From NCBI GenBank assembly GCA_002412965.1, contig DHWB01000009.1, forward strand, positions 44,641 through 74,710: 30,070 nucleotides of DNA. Direction: 5' to 3'. The notes beneath the pieces are model-generated. The model did no database searches. It was given only the letters and a program-made list of their open reading frames with translations, and was not told the origin of the DNA. The position numbers and the translations under genes were made by a program. Below are positions 7,701-15,848 of the stretch, piece by piece (positions within the stretch are counted from its first letter, which is position 1; each line of letters begins with the position of its first letter). Origin of the DNA: Desulfomicrobium sp. UBA5193 (GTDB lineage Bacteria > Desulfobacterota > Desulfovibrionia > Desulfovibrionales > Desulfomicrobiaceae).

Positions 7701-9596
7701 ATGGCGATTTCCTCCCGATTTTTTCAAACCGAAAGCGTCGGTCGGCTTGGACGCAAGCTCCTGCTTTGGGTCTTGCTGGGGAGCGCCTTTTTTACTGTGC
7801 TCGGCACCATGGCGCAGCTCACCATCGATTACCGCAAGGACATGGAGATTCTGGTTCAGCAGCTGGAGCAGATCCGCACCTCGCGTCTGGCCAGCCTGAC
7901 CAGCTCCCTGTGGCACCTGGACGAAGCGCAGGTGCTGGTGCAACTCGACGGGATTCTGGGCCTGCGGGACATCAAGTACGCCGAGGTGACAACTCCGGAC
8001 GGGATGACATTTTTTCGCGGCGAGAAGGCCGACTCTGAGTCCCTGCTCGTCCGGGAATTTCCGCTTCACTACCAGGCTTTCGACCGCGTTGATCAGATCG
8101 GCACGCTGCACGTGGCTGCGGACAAGAGCGCGCTGCAAAAGAGGTTGAAGGACAAGATCCTGGTCATCGTCATCACCCAGGGCGTGCAGTTCTTTCTGGT
8201 GGCCGTGCTCATCGTCTCCATTTTTTACCTGCTGGTCACCCGTCACCTGCGCCGCATGGCTGTCTACACGGCGGAACTGAACATCGACAGACTTCAGACC
8301 CCCTTGGTGCTGGACAAGTCGTCATCCAAGCCGGACGAGATCGACATCGTGGTCAGTGCCTTCAACTCCATGCGCGAGAATCTGCTGAGGGATATCAAGC
8401 AAAGAGAGGAGGCCGAGGCCAAGCTCAAATTCGCCGAAGGCTATATCCGCAATATTCTCGATTCGATGCCTTCAATCCTGATTTCAGTGGACGTGGAGGG
8501 GCGCATAACCCAGTGGAATCGGCAGGCCACCCTCAAGACCGGGATTCAAGCTGAGAATGCGCAGGGGCGGAGCATCAGGGACGTCTTTCCCCAGGCTCCG
8601 GTCAGCCTGGATCAGGTCTTGACCGCCGTGTCGAGCAATGTTCCGGTCAAGGCTTCCAAGGTGCCTCAGAAGGACTCGGACCTGACCTCCTATGTGGATG
8701 TCACGGTCTATCCCCTGGTCACCAACAATGTGCAGGGCGCGGTCATCCGCATTGACGACGTGTCGGAGCGGGTGCGGCTGGAAGAGATGATGATCCAGTC
8801 CGAGAAGATGGTGTCTGTCGGCGGCCTTGCGGCGGGCATGGCTCACGAGATCAATAATCCTTTGGCCGGCATTCTGCAGAATGCGCAGGTCATCCGAAAT
8901 CGCATTTCTCCCGACTTGCCCGCGAACGAGCTTGTGGCCGGGGAGGTTGGGATACGCATGGACCAGGTGCATGCGTATTTCGAGAGGCGCGGCTGCCTGC
9001 GGATGATGGACTCCATCATGGAGTCGGGGCGACGAGCGGCGCGGATCGTCGAGAACATGTTGTCTTTCAGCCGCAAGAGCAATGTGCAGACCGCCGAGGT
9101 GGATATCTGCAACCTCCTGGACCGTACCCTGGAGCTGGCGGCCAACGACTATGATCTCAAAAAACAGTACGATTTTCGAAAGATAAGGATCGAGCGCGAA
9201 TATGATCCGGATCTGCCTTTCGTCTCCTGCGAGGAGAGCAAGCTGCAGCAGGTCTTTTACAACCTGATCCGCAACGGGGCGCAGGCCATGGCGGTTCAGG
9301 AGAAGCAGGCGTGCTTCACGCTGCGCGCCATGCGGCAGGGCGAGGCGGTGCGCATTGAAATCGAAGACAATGGTCCGGGAATGTCCGAAGAGGTTCGCAA
9401 GCGTATCTTCGAGCCGTTCTTCACCACCAAGCGGGTCGGCGACGGGACGGGACTGGGGCTTTCGGTTTCCTATTTTCTTGTGGTAGAGAATCATGGCGGC
9501 CAGCTGGAGGTAGAGTCTTCTCCGGGCAAGGGGACCATGTTTATCGTCATTCTGCCGCTCAAGCCCACGGTGCGGGAAGTAGGCGGGGTGCTCTAA
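7701..9596 (+). CDS. Membrane sensor histidine kinase with PAS domain
   Basis: A 631-residue two-component kinase. Transmembrane helices at about 20-42 and 153-180 bracket a periplasmic sensor region of about 110 residues; a HAMP-like linker (about 181-235) and a PAS domain (about 240-360, ILDSMPSILISVDVEGRITQWN) follow. The phosphoacceptor is His382 in AAGMAHEINNPLAG. The dimerization region is enlarged by an insert (about 400-440) containing YFERRGCLRMMDSIMESGRRAARIVENMLSFSRKS in two pieces, a pattern I associate with deltaproteobacterial kinases. The ATPase domain shows the N box near NLIRNGAQAM, DNGPGMSEEVRKRIFEPFFTTK and GTGLGLSVSYF. It overlaps the next gene by 1 bp. The signal sensed is unknown. 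Confidence 0.92.
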   Translation: MAISSRFFQTESVGRLGRKLLLWVLLGSAFFTVLGTMAQLTIDYRKDMEILVQQLEQIRTSRLASLTSSLWHLDEAQVLVQLDGILGLRDIKYAEVTTPDGMTFFRGEKADSESLLVREFPLHYQAFDRVDQIGTLHVAADKSALQKRLKDKILVIVITQGVQFFLVAVLIVSIFYLLVTRHLRRMAVYTAELNIDRLQTPLVLDKSSSKPDEIDIVVSAFNSMRENLLRDIKQREEAEAKLKFAEGYIRNILDSMPSILISVDVEGRITQWNRQATLKTGIQAENAQGRSIRDVFPQAPVSLDQVLTAVSSNVPVKASKVPQKDSDLTSYVDVTVYPLVTNNVQGAVIRIDDVSERVRLEEMMIQSEKMVSVGGLAAGMAHEINNPLAGILQNAQVIRNRISPDLPANELVAGEVGIRMDQVHAYFERRGCLRMMDSIMESGRRAARIVENMLSFSRKSNVQTAEVDICNLLDRTLELAANDYDLKKQYDFRKIRIEREYDPDLPFVSCEESKLQQVFYNLIRNGAQAMAVQEKQACFTLRAMRQGEAVRIEIEDNGPGMSEEVRKRIFEPFFTTKRVGDGTGLGLSVSYFLVVENHGGQLEVESSPGKGTMFIVILPLKPTVREVGGVL

Positions 9597-9985
9597 TGGC
9601 GCAAAACGAAAAACTGGTCCTTGTTCTGGACGATGAGCCAAACATTCGGGAAAGTCTGGCGGAGTACCTGATGGATTGCGGCTTTTCCACCCTGACGGCC
9701 GAGAGCGCGGAGAGCGCACTTGGGTTGCCGGAGTTGGCTGACGTCGCGGTCGCCGTGGTCGATATCCGCCTGGGCGGCATGGATGGCCTCGAGTTCATCA
9801 AGCGGCTGCATGCCCGGAATCCTGCAGTGCGCTGTCTGATTCATACCGGTTCCACCGATTTTCAGCTGGACGGTGAGCTGCGGGCCATCGGGCTGACAGA
9901 GAACGAGGTGCTCTTCAAGCCGGTTTTGGATATGGGCATGTTCGAGACTCTCATCCGGGAAAAAATGGCGGAGGCTGGGCTATGA
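9596..9985 (+). CDS. Single-domain response regulator receiver protein
   Basis: A 129-residue CheY-like protein with no output domain. The acidic pocket is in LVLDDEPNIRES, the phosphoacceptor is Asp56 in VVDIRLGGMDGLEF, the switch Thr is near HTGST (84-86) and the conserved Lys is K108 in LFKP. It shares its first base with the stop codon of the kinase gene and overlaps the following hybrid gene by 4 bp (ATGA), so the three are made together. It probably shuttles phosphate between the two kinases or acts on a protein encoded elsewhere. Confidence 0.92.
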   Translation: MAQNEKLVLVLDDEPNIRESLAEYLMDCGFSTLTAESAESALGLPELADVAVAVVDIRLGGMDGLEFIKRLHARNPAVRCLIHTGSTDFQLDGELRAIGLTENEVLFKPVLDMGMFETLIREKMAEAGL

Positions 9986-11208
9986 ATCAAAGCGGGATGC
10001 CCGTGGTGCTGACCATCGATGATGATCAGTTCGTGCGTGAAAGTCTGGCCAATTTCCTGGAGGATTTCGGGTACACGGTGCTGCAGGCTGGAGATGGCCT
10101 GCAGGGGCTGGAACTGCTCGCGGCCCATCGTCCCGACCTGATTCTGGTGGATCTCCGCATGCCGCGCATGGATGGATTGCAGGTTCTGGCCAAGGTGCAG
10201 GAGGTGGCCCCGGAGATTCCCATCATGGTCGTGTCCGGGGCCGGCGACATACGCGACGTGGTGGAAGCCCTGCGCCGGGGAGCGTGGGATTATCTGGTCA
10301 AGCCGATCCAGGACATGAACATCCTGCTTCATTCCGTGCAGAACTGCCTGGAGCGCGCCCGCCTTCAGGCTCAAAACCGGGAATACCAGCAAAGCCTCGA
10401 AGAATCTCTCGACAAGCTGCACCGCACCCAAAAGGAGATGATCCACTCGGCCAAGATGGCGGCCCTGGGGGATCTGGTGGCGGGAGTGGCCCATGAAGTG
10501 AACACGCCCATCGGGGTCAGCGTCACGGCGGCTTCCTTTCTGGCCGAGCGGACGCGGCAGATTCGGGAACTGTATCAGAATGGGGAGATGAAGCGCTCGG
10601 ATCTGGAGAAATATCTTTCCCTGGCCGAGGAATCCTCCGCCTCGGTGCTTTCGAATCTGGAGCGGGCCGCGGAGCTGGTGCAGAGCTTCAAGAAGGTCGC
10701 GGCAGATCAAAGTTCCGAGGAAAAGCGGGCCTTTGACATGAAGAACTATCTGGAACAGATTCTGGTCAGCCTGAGGCCGCAGTTCAAGCGTACGCCGCAC
10801 CGCGTGCACATGGACTGTCCCGAAGGACTGATGCTTGATTCCTATCCTGGGGCGATCATGCAGATCATGACCAATCTGATCATGAATTCCCTTATCCACG
10901 GCTTTGTGGACGGACTGCCAGGGGAAATTTTCGTCAGCGTGGAGGCGGCCGGGGACAACGTCGTGCTGGCCTATCGTGATACGGGCGTCGGCATGGATCA
11001 GGAGCAGAAGGAACGGATTTACGATCCGTTCTACACCACCACCCGTGGCTCCGGGGGCACGGGGCTGGGCATGAACATCGTCTACAACCTCGTTACGCAG
11101 ACCCTGAAGGGCTCTATTCTGCTGGAAACCAGCCATGGGCAAGGCGCCATCTTCATTCTGACCCTGCCCAAGGATCCGGATCGCGTCGCCGCAGATTCCG
11201 CTGCCTAA
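9982..11208 (+). CDS. Hybrid protein: N-terminal receiver and C-terminal histidine kinase
   Basis: This 408-residue soluble protein has its receiver first (residues about 8-122; acidic TIDDDQ, phosphoacceptor Asp57 in LVDLRMPRMDG, Lys107 in YLVKP). A coiled-coil linker (about 125-158) and a kinase core follow: His171 in LVAGVAHEVNTPIG, then NLIMNSLIHGF, DTGVGMDQEQKERIYDPFYTT and GGTGLGMNIVYNL in the ATPase domain. No transmembrane segment is present. A receiver placed ahead of a kinase suggests that its own kinase activity is set by phosphorylation from the upstream membrane kinase. It is followed closely by the convergent arsC gene, with a 15-bp gap and no clear terminator. Confidence 0.92.
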   Translation: MNQSGMPVVLTIDDDQFVRESLANFLEDFGYTVLQAGDGLQGLELLAAHRPDLILVDLRMPRMDGLQVLAKVQEVAPEIPIMVVSGAGDIRDVVEALRRGAWDYLVKPIQDMNILLHSVQNCLERARLQAQNREYQQSLEESLDKLHRTQKEMIHSAKMAALGDLVAGVAHEVNTPIGVSVTAASFLAERTRQIRELYQNGEMKRSDLEKYLSLAEESSASVLSNLERAAELVQSFKKVAADQSSEEKRAFDMKNYLEQILVSLRPQFKRTPHRVHMDCPEGLMLDSYPGAIMQIMTNLIMNSLIHGFVDGLPGEIFVSVEAAGDNVVLAYRDTGVGMDQEQKERIYDPFYTTTRGSGGTGLGMNIVYNLVTQTLKGSILLETSHGQGAIFILTLPKDPDRVAADSAA

Positions 11209-11223
11209 GCTGCGCCCCGTGCA

Positions 11224-11649
11224 TTAGGTCTCGGCCAGATTCCCCGGCAGGCCGGCCACGAAGTCACGAATTTCATCCCGCACCCGGCGATAGACCGCCA
11301 GGATTTCCTCCTCGTTTGTCATGCCCGCACAGAGGCTTGGCGGGTCGTCAAAGCCCCGATGCACCCGTTTGACCGGTCCCGCGAAGAAGGGGCAGGTTTC
11401 ACTGGCATGTCCGCACAGCGTCACCACCACATCAAAACCCGAGTCCGGCAGTTCGTCCACGGTTTTGGACCTGTGCCCGCTCATGTCGACACCCGCCTCT
11501 TCCATGACCCGCACGGCATGCGGGTTCATGCCGTGGCGTTCGATGCCGGCGGAGTGGACCTCGATTTCACCTTTCTTCAAATGTCTGGCCCAGCCCTCGG
11601 CCATCTGGCTGCGGCAGGAATTGCCAGTGCACAAGAAAAGAATTTTCAT
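11224..11649 (-). CDS. arsC: Arsenate reductase, low-molecular-weight phosphatase fold (thioredoxin-type ArsC)
   Basis: Reduces arsenate to arsenite for export. The P-loop CTGNSCRS has the nucleophile Cys7, and the two relay cysteines Cys79 and Cys86 (TLCGHASETCPFF) have the C-x6-C spacing of thioredoxin-coupled ArsC. DDPP (FDDPPSL) supplies the conserved acid. The ATG at 11649 overlaps the upstream arsC stop by 4 bp (ATGA) and gives 141 residues of typical length; a longer in-frame start at 11679 would sit deep in the previous gene. Last gene of the arsR-acr3-arsC-arsC operon. It could also be a protein tyrosine phosphatase, but the three relay cysteines favour arsenate reduction. Confidence 0.88.
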   Translation of the reverse strand: MKILFLCTGNSCRSQMAEGWARHLKKGEIEVHSAGIERHGMNPHAVRVMEEAGVDMSGHRSKTVDELPDSGFDVVVTLCGHASETCPFFAGPVKRVHRGFDDPPSLCAGMTNEEEILAVYRRVRDEIRDFVAGLPGNLAET

Positions 11650-12122
11650 GACCGCGCCTTGGAGCCCTTGATTGTCCACGCATCGCCCAGTGGCGCATCG
11701 TTTCGTGCCCAGGCGATGAATTCTTCGATCGATGCCTTGATGCTGTCGCGGATTTTGCGAGTTTGCTCCAACTGTTCCTCGTGACTGCCCGTCAGGTGTC
11801 CCGGATCAGGGAAGGGCAGGTGCAGGCGGTGGGTCATGCCGGGATAGATGGGACACTTGCTTTCCTGAGAGTCATCACAGACCGTGACGACATGGGTGAA
11901 GACCCGGCCTTTTTGGAAAAGTTCGAACACGGATTGCGTGTCATTGGCGGAGAGATCGATGCCGTCCTCGAGCATGACCTCGACCACCAGCGGGTTGATG
12001 CTGGTGGGTTCAAAGCCCGCGCTCTCGACCTCAAATTCCGGGCCTCCGAATGTCTTCAGATAGGCTTCGGCCATTTGGCTGCGGGCGCTGTTGTGGATGC
12101 AAACGAAGAGAACTTTGTGCAT
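11646..12122 (-). CDS. arsC: Second arsenate reductase / low-molecular-weight phosphatase-like protein
   Basis: A 158-residue paralogue of the following gene. The P-loop is CIHNSARS (Cys8), and the relay pair is Cys82 and Cys90 in TVCDDSQESKCP, so the spacing is C-x7-C instead of C-x6-C. The C-terminus carries FPDPGHLTGSHEEQLEQTRKIRD, the Asp-Pro region and helix expected for this subgroup, then a 20-residue tail. The two ArsC proteins are clearly different subtypes and not a recent duplication. The start ATG at 12122 is 8 bp after the acr3 stop. It is likely an active arsenate reductase with a different thiol partner or rate; that part is inference. Confidence 0.85.
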   Translation of the reverse strand: MHKVLFVCIHNSARSQMAEAYLKTFGGPEFEVESAGFEPTSINPLVVEVMLEDGIDLSANDTQSVFELFQKGRVFTHVVTVCDDSQESKCPIYPGMTHRLHLPFPDPGHLTGSHEEQLEQTRKIRDSIKASIEEFIAWARNDAPLGDAWTIKGSKARS

Positions 12123-12130
12123 GCGTGACC

Positions 12131-13228
12131 TCAGACTTTGGGTTTGACCCGCACATGGCAGACGCCCTGCAGCGTGGCCACGGCGTGGGGGAAGTATTTT
12201 TCCTTGAAGCGCAGGGCCACGCCGACCAGGGCGATGAGCACCGGCACTTCGACGAGAGGTCCGATGACGGCGGCAAAGGCCTGGCCGGAATTGATGCCGA
12301 AGACGGCGATGGCCACGGCGATTGCCAGCTCGAAGTTGTTGGAGGCGGCTGTGAAGCTTAACGTCGTGGACTGTTCGTAGGTAGCCCCGGCCTTGGCCGA
12401 GAGGTAGAAGGAGACCAGGAACATGACCAGAAAATAGATGCACAAGGGGATGGCGATGCGCACCACGTCCATGGGCAGTTGCACGATGTGTTCGCCCTTG
12501 AGGGAGAACATGACCAGGATGGTGAAGAGCAGGAAGATGAGGGTGAAGGGACTGATTTTCGGGATGAAAACCTTCTCGTACCAGTCCTTGCCCTTGGTCT
12601 TCAGGCCTACGAAGCGGGTGATCATGCCGCCGAGGAACGGAATGCCCAGGTAAATGAAGACACTTTCGGCGATCTGGCCCATGGAGATGTCCACCTCCAT
12701 GCCCTTCATGCCGAACCAGCCGGGCAGAATGGTGATGAAGACCCATGCATAGAGCGAGAAGAAGAGGACCTGGAAAATGGAATTGAAGGCCACCAGACCA
12801 GCGCAGTATTCCGTGTCCCCCTTGGCCAGGTCGTTCCAGACAATGACCATGGCGATGCAGCGGGCCAGGCCGATGAGGATGAGGCCAACCATGTATTCCG
12901 GGTAGCCGGACAGCAGGGAGACGGCCAGGAGGAACATGAGAATGGGGCCGATGATCCAGTTCTGGACCAGGGAAAGGGCAAGTACCTTTCCGTTGCGGAA
13001 GACATGCCCAAGCTCTTCGTACTTCACCTTGGCTAGGGGAGGGTACATCATGAGGATGAGGCCGATGGCGATGGGGATGTTGGTCGTGCCGACCTGGAAG
13101 GCGTTAATGAGATCTTTCACTCTGGGGGCAAAATAGCCGAGCCCCACGCCGATGAACATCGCCAGGAAAATCCACAGGGTCAGATAGCGGTCCAGAAAGG
13201 AGAGTTTGCGAATTACGGATTCGGTCAT
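12131..13228 (-). CDS. acr3: Arsenite efflux permease, ACR3 family
   Basis: Exports arsenite (and possibly antimonite) across the inner membrane using the proton motive force. The protein is 365 residues with about ten hydrophobic helices. The transport signature LARCIAMVIVWNDLAKGD contains Cys124, the conserved essential cysteine of the family, and a second conserved block is SFTAASNNFELAIAVA. The start at 13228 follows AGAGGATGATTCC; an in-frame extension to 13321 would overlap arsR and has no support. It is 19 bp downstream of arsR and 8 bp upstream of arsC, so it belongs to the same transcript. Confidence 0.95.
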   Translation of the reverse strand: MTESVIRKLSFLDRYLTLWIFLAMFIGVGLGYFAPRVKDLINAFQVGTTNIPIAIGLILMMYPPLAKVKYEELGHVFRNGKVLALSLVQNWIIGPILMFLLAVSLLSGYPEYMVGLILIGLARCIAMVIVWNDLAKGDTEYCAGLVAFNSIFQVLFFSLYAWVFITILPGWFGMKGMEVDISMGQIAESVFIYLGIPFLGGMITRFVGLKTKGKDWYEKVFIPKISPFTLIFLLFTILVMFSLKGEHIVQLPMDVVRIAIPLCIYFLVMFLVSFYLSAKAGATYEQSTTLSFTAASNNFELAIAVAIAVFGINSGQAFAAVIGPLVEVPVLIALVGVALRFKEKYFPHAVATLQGVCHVRVKPKV

Positions 13229-13247
13229 GGAATCATCCTCTGCGTTT

Positions 13248-13595
13248 TCAGTCACAGGAGTGCGACGGTTTGGTGGCGAGATAGGCAAAATAGCGTCGGT
13301 CGTCTTCCCGGCACACGTCATGGTCGGGGAGGTGGCTCTTGAGTACCTCGGCGATCATGGTTTGCAGGGTCGGTTTGGTGTCCAGCAGCTGGTAATGCAT
13401 CCACTTGCCGCTGCGTGTGGCTTTTACCCAGCCGGAATTTTTGAGAAAGGCCAGGTGCCGGGATATTTTGGATTGAGGGGTTTGCAGGGCTTCCATCAGG
13501 TCGCATACGCAGAGTTCGCCGTGGCGAAGCAGGCTGACGATGCGCAGACGGGTCGGATCGGACAGGGCTTTGAGTGTTTCGGCGATTTGTTCCAT
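13248..13595 (-). CDS. arsR: ArsR/SmtB-family arsenic-responsive repressor
   Basis: Winged-helix repressor that leaves DNA when As(III) binds. The 115-residue protein reads MEQIAETLKALSDPTRLRI and carries the sensor motif ELCVCDL (Cys29 and Cys31) in the recognition-domain helix, then SKISRHLAFLKNSGWV, the DNA-reading helix. An upstream in-frame ATG at 13607 falls inside the predicted -10 box, so the ATG at 13595 is preferred; it also matches the usual family N-terminus. It is the first gene of the ars operon and is presumably autoregulated through the inverted repeat at 13604-13627. Confidence 0.92.
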   Translation of the reverse strand: MEQIAETLKALSDPTRLRIVSLLRHGELCVCDLMEALQTPQSKISRHLAFLKNSGWVKATRSGKWMHYQLLDTKPTLQTMIAEVLKSHLPDHDVCREDDRRYFAYLATKPSHSCD

Positions 13596-13602
13596 GCCTG
13601 AA

Positions 13603-13630
13603 AACATATCCGGATGTGCGAATATGTCAA
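13603..13630 (-). promoter_or_regulatory. ars operon promoter overlapped by an inverted-repeat operator
   Basis: On the minus strand TTGACA (13630-13625) is followed 16 bp later by TATGTT (13608-13603). The half-sites ACATAT and ATATGT (plus strand 13604-13609 and 13622-13627) form a perfect 6-bp inverted repeat with a 12-bp spacer that covers both hexamers. This layout is typical of ArsR operators. With this -10, transcription would begin at about 13596, directly next to the chosen ATG, so the arsR message may be leaderless or nearly so. Confidence 0.6.
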
Positions 13631-13819
13631 TGCGTCAAAATGTCTTGTGCGCGCTCGACTTCACGGAGTAACAATTCCTCCAATGAAATGGGCCATGATC
13701 CGAGTGGAATCAGTGAAGACGGAGCTGTTCCGGAATCCTGAGGAGTCGCCACGCGGAGTCTGAAAAATCGAGTGAATAATTCAGAGAAACACACGTGACC
13801 CACCAAGGAGCGCGCGCCT

Positions 13820-14716
13820 ATGAATGAAGTCTGGTTTGCCCTGGGTTTGACCACCTTTGCGGGCCTCGCCACAGGGATTGGCAGTATCATCGCCTTTACG
13901 GCCAAGCTGTCCAGCTACCGTTTTCTGTCCGTAGCCACGGGGTTTTCGGCGGGAGTGATGCTCTACGTCTCCTTTGTGGAGATTTTCTTCAAGGGTCAGG
14001 AGTCGCTGGTCGCGCACTATGGGGACCCGACGGGATACTGGGTCAATGTGGCCTCGTTTTTCGGCGGCATGCTCGTCATCGGCCTCATCGACAATCTTAT
14101 CCCCGAAGAGACGAATCCCCACGAGATCCCGGCTGAGGCCGAGGCCGACCTGCTGCACGGCAAGAGCAGCTCTCTCTGGGACATCGGGAAGAACAGCCGC
14201 AGCGGGTCCAAGGCGCCGGTGAAGCCACTGCCCGGGCATGAAAAAAAGCTCATGCGCATGGGACTGTTCACCGCACTGGCTATCGGAATTCACAATTTTC
14301 CCGAGGGGCTGGCTACTTTTTTGGCTGCCCTGGAGGATCCAAGTCTTGGTGTCGCCATCGCCATCGCCATCGCACTCCATAACATTCCCGAAGGCGTGAG
14401 CGTCTCGGTGCCAATCTACTACGCCACCGGGAAACGCAGAACGGCTTTCTTCTACTCGCTTTTGAGCGGGCTGGCCGAACCCATCGGAGCGGGCATCGCC
14501 TACTTGGGCATCCTCTTTTTTGCCGGAGGGCCGGACGGAGTGCTGCCGCCGCAGCTCATGGGCATCCTCTTTGGCGGGGTGGCCGGAATCATGGTGTACA
14601 TCAGCCTTGATGAACTGCTGCCGACCAGCCGGGCCTACGGCCAGGGGCACGACAGCCTGTTCGGGCTGGTGGGCGGCATGGCGGTCATGGCTTTGAGCCT
14701 GCTTTTGATGAAGTAG
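13820..14716 (+). CDS. zupT: ZIP-family divalent metal transporter (ZupT-like)
   Basis: Imports zinc and possibly iron or manganese through the inner membrane. The 298-residue protein has about eight hydrophobic helices. The two metal-site motifs are HNFPEG (158-163, helix IV) and HNIPEG (187-192, helix V), with a cytoplasmic loop (about 95-143) rich in charged and His residues. The ribosome site AAGGAG lies 10 bp upstream of the ATG. It converges on ccdA with a 2-bp gap. The 190 bp upstream, shared with the ars promoter region, show no Zur box or manganese riboswitch that I can recognise. The substrate is not predictable from motifs alone. Confidence 0.9.
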   Translation: MNEVWFALGLTTFAGLATGIGSIIAFTAKLSSYRFLSVATGFSAGVMLYVSFVEIFFKGQESLVAHYGDPTGYWVNVASFFGGMLVIGLIDNLIPEETNPHEIPAEAEADLLHGKSSSLWDIGKNSRSGSKAPVKPLPGHEKKLMRMGLFTALAIGIHNFPEGLATFLAALEDPSLGVAIAIAIALHNIPEGVSVSVPIYYATGKRRTAFFYSLLSGLAEPIGAGIAYLGILFFAGGPDGVLPPQLMGILFGGVAGIMVYISLDELLPTSRAYGQGHDSLFGLVGGMAVMALSLLLMK

Positions 14717-14718
14717 CT

Positions 14719-15423
14719 TCAGGCGGGCAGGAAGGGGCGGACGACGAAGTAAATTCCCATGAGCCCGATGAGGATTCCCGCCATGCGGCGGAAGGCGGTG
14801 CCGCCACGTTGCCAGGAAGCGTTGGCCATCAGGCGGCGAACCAGCGCCGTTGAGCTTCCGGCGATGACGATGGGGATGCAGTGGCCCAGCCCAAAAAGGA
14901 TGATGAGCAGGACGCCGGTCATGATTTTTTCCTGCACGGTGATAATGGCCAGAATGGGGGCGATGAAGCCGAAGGTGCAGGATCCGGACAGGACCCCGTA
15001 GGCCAGACCTAGCACCAAAGCCCCGCCCATGCCGCGCAGCTTGAAGCGGCCCATGAGGTTGCCACCCAGGGAGCATTTGGCCACGCCGAGCATGTCCAGA
15101 GCCACCCACAGGAGAATGAGGCCCACGACGATAGTCCAGTACGGTCCCACGTCGCCGAGCATCCGCCCGAGCAGGGCGCAGATCACACCGATGACCGCGA
15201 TGGTGATGAAAAGCCCTGTCGTGAACAAGGCCGCATAGATTGCGGCCTGTCTGCCTTCCACCAATTTGTCCTGCCCCGCCACATAGCCGACGATGAGCGG
15301 GATGGAGGCCAGATGGCAGGGACTGAACAGCACGCTGACCACGCCCCACAAAAAGCAGCCGAGGGCCGCAAGCCCCGCACCGGACCCCATCCACTGGTTG
15401 ATGAGGATCAGGAACTGGTCCAT
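14719..15423 (-). CDS. ccdA: CcdA/DsbD-type transmembrane thiol-disulfide electron carrier
   Basis: Passes reducing equivalents from cytoplasmic thioredoxin across the inner membrane to periplasmic thiol proteins. The 234-residue protein has six predicted helices. The two redox cysteines are in FSPCHLASIPLIVGY (helix I) and SGSCTFGFIAP (helix IV); another pair of cysteines lies in CALLG and KCSLGG. It is the last gene of the arsR-arsP operon, 4 bp after an exported thioredoxin that is its likely acceptor. In this setting a dedicated relay to that thioredoxin is more likely than a general cytochrome c maturation role (inference). Confidence 0.88.
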   Translation of the reverse strand: MDQFLILINQWMGSGAGLAALGCFLWGVVSVLFSPCHLASIPLIVGYVAGQDKLVEGRQAAIYAALFTTGLFITIAVIGVICALLGRMLGDVGPYWTIVVGLILLWVALDMLGVAKCSLGGNLMGRFKLRGMGGALVLGLAYGVLSGSCTFGFIAPILAIITVQEKIMTGVLLIILFGLGHCIPIVIAGSSTALVRRLMANASWQRGGTAFRRMAGILIGLMGIYFVVRPFLPA

Positions 15424-15427
15424 GCGC

Positions 15428-15820
15428 TTACTCCACGCCCAGCTTGGTCAGCACCTTGATGATGGATTCCTTGTCGAAATATCCCTCGTGGCGCATGACC
15501 TCCTTGCCGTCCTTGTCATAGAATATCTGGGTCGGGATGGCCCGGATGCCGAACTTCTCGGTCTCCTTCGGGTTTTTCCAGACATCGATAAAGACGATGC
15601 CGGCCCTTCCTTCGTATTCTTCGGACAAGGACTCGATGACCGGGATCATCATCTTGCACGGGATGCAGGCTTTTGCGCCAATATCGACCATGGTGACCAT
15701 GCCTTTGAGGGGCACTTCCTGGGGATCGCCGGAGATGAGGCTGGACGGGGCTGCCAGCCCGGAGGCACCCGTAAAGAGAAGCAGGAGTGCGCAGCAAAGC
15801 GCGTGAATGACGATTTTCAT
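15428..15820 (-). CDS. Exported thioredoxin-fold protein (CIPC active site)
   Basis: A 130-residue periplasmic thioredoxin. A hydrophobic signal peptide (1-24, KIVIHALCCALLLLFTGASG) leads to a fold with the active site ACIPCKM (CxxC) near residues 51-54, the conserved cis-Pro in RAIPTQIFYD and the DKDGKEV turn. The signal sequence has two cysteines but no convincing lipobox. The ATG at 15820 is chosen because the preceding in-frame sequence overlaps the next gene upstream and lacks a signal peptide. Its neighbours, CcdA after and a CxxC miniature thioredoxin before, suggest it receives electrons from CcdA. Confidence 0.88.
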   Translation of the reverse strand: MKIVIHALCCALLLLFTGASGLAAPSSLISGDPQEVPLKGMVTMVDIGAKACIPCKMMIPVIESLSEEYEGRAGIVFIDVWKNPKETEKFGIRAIPTQIFYDKDGKEVMRHEGYFDKESIIKVLTKLGVE

Positions 15821-15848
15821 GTGTGTCCCGTAGCGTGCGCTTTGTGAA

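Noticed and set aside
13628..13819. Metal riboswitch or Zur box upstream of the ZIP transporter
   Set aside because: No manganese (yybP-ykoY), NiCo or Zur consensus could be recognised by eye.
13781..15394. Long minus-strand open frame spanning zupT and ccdA
   Set aside because: It is out of frame with ccdA and antisense to zupT, both of which are certain. The translation is rich in His, Arg and Gln with no motif.
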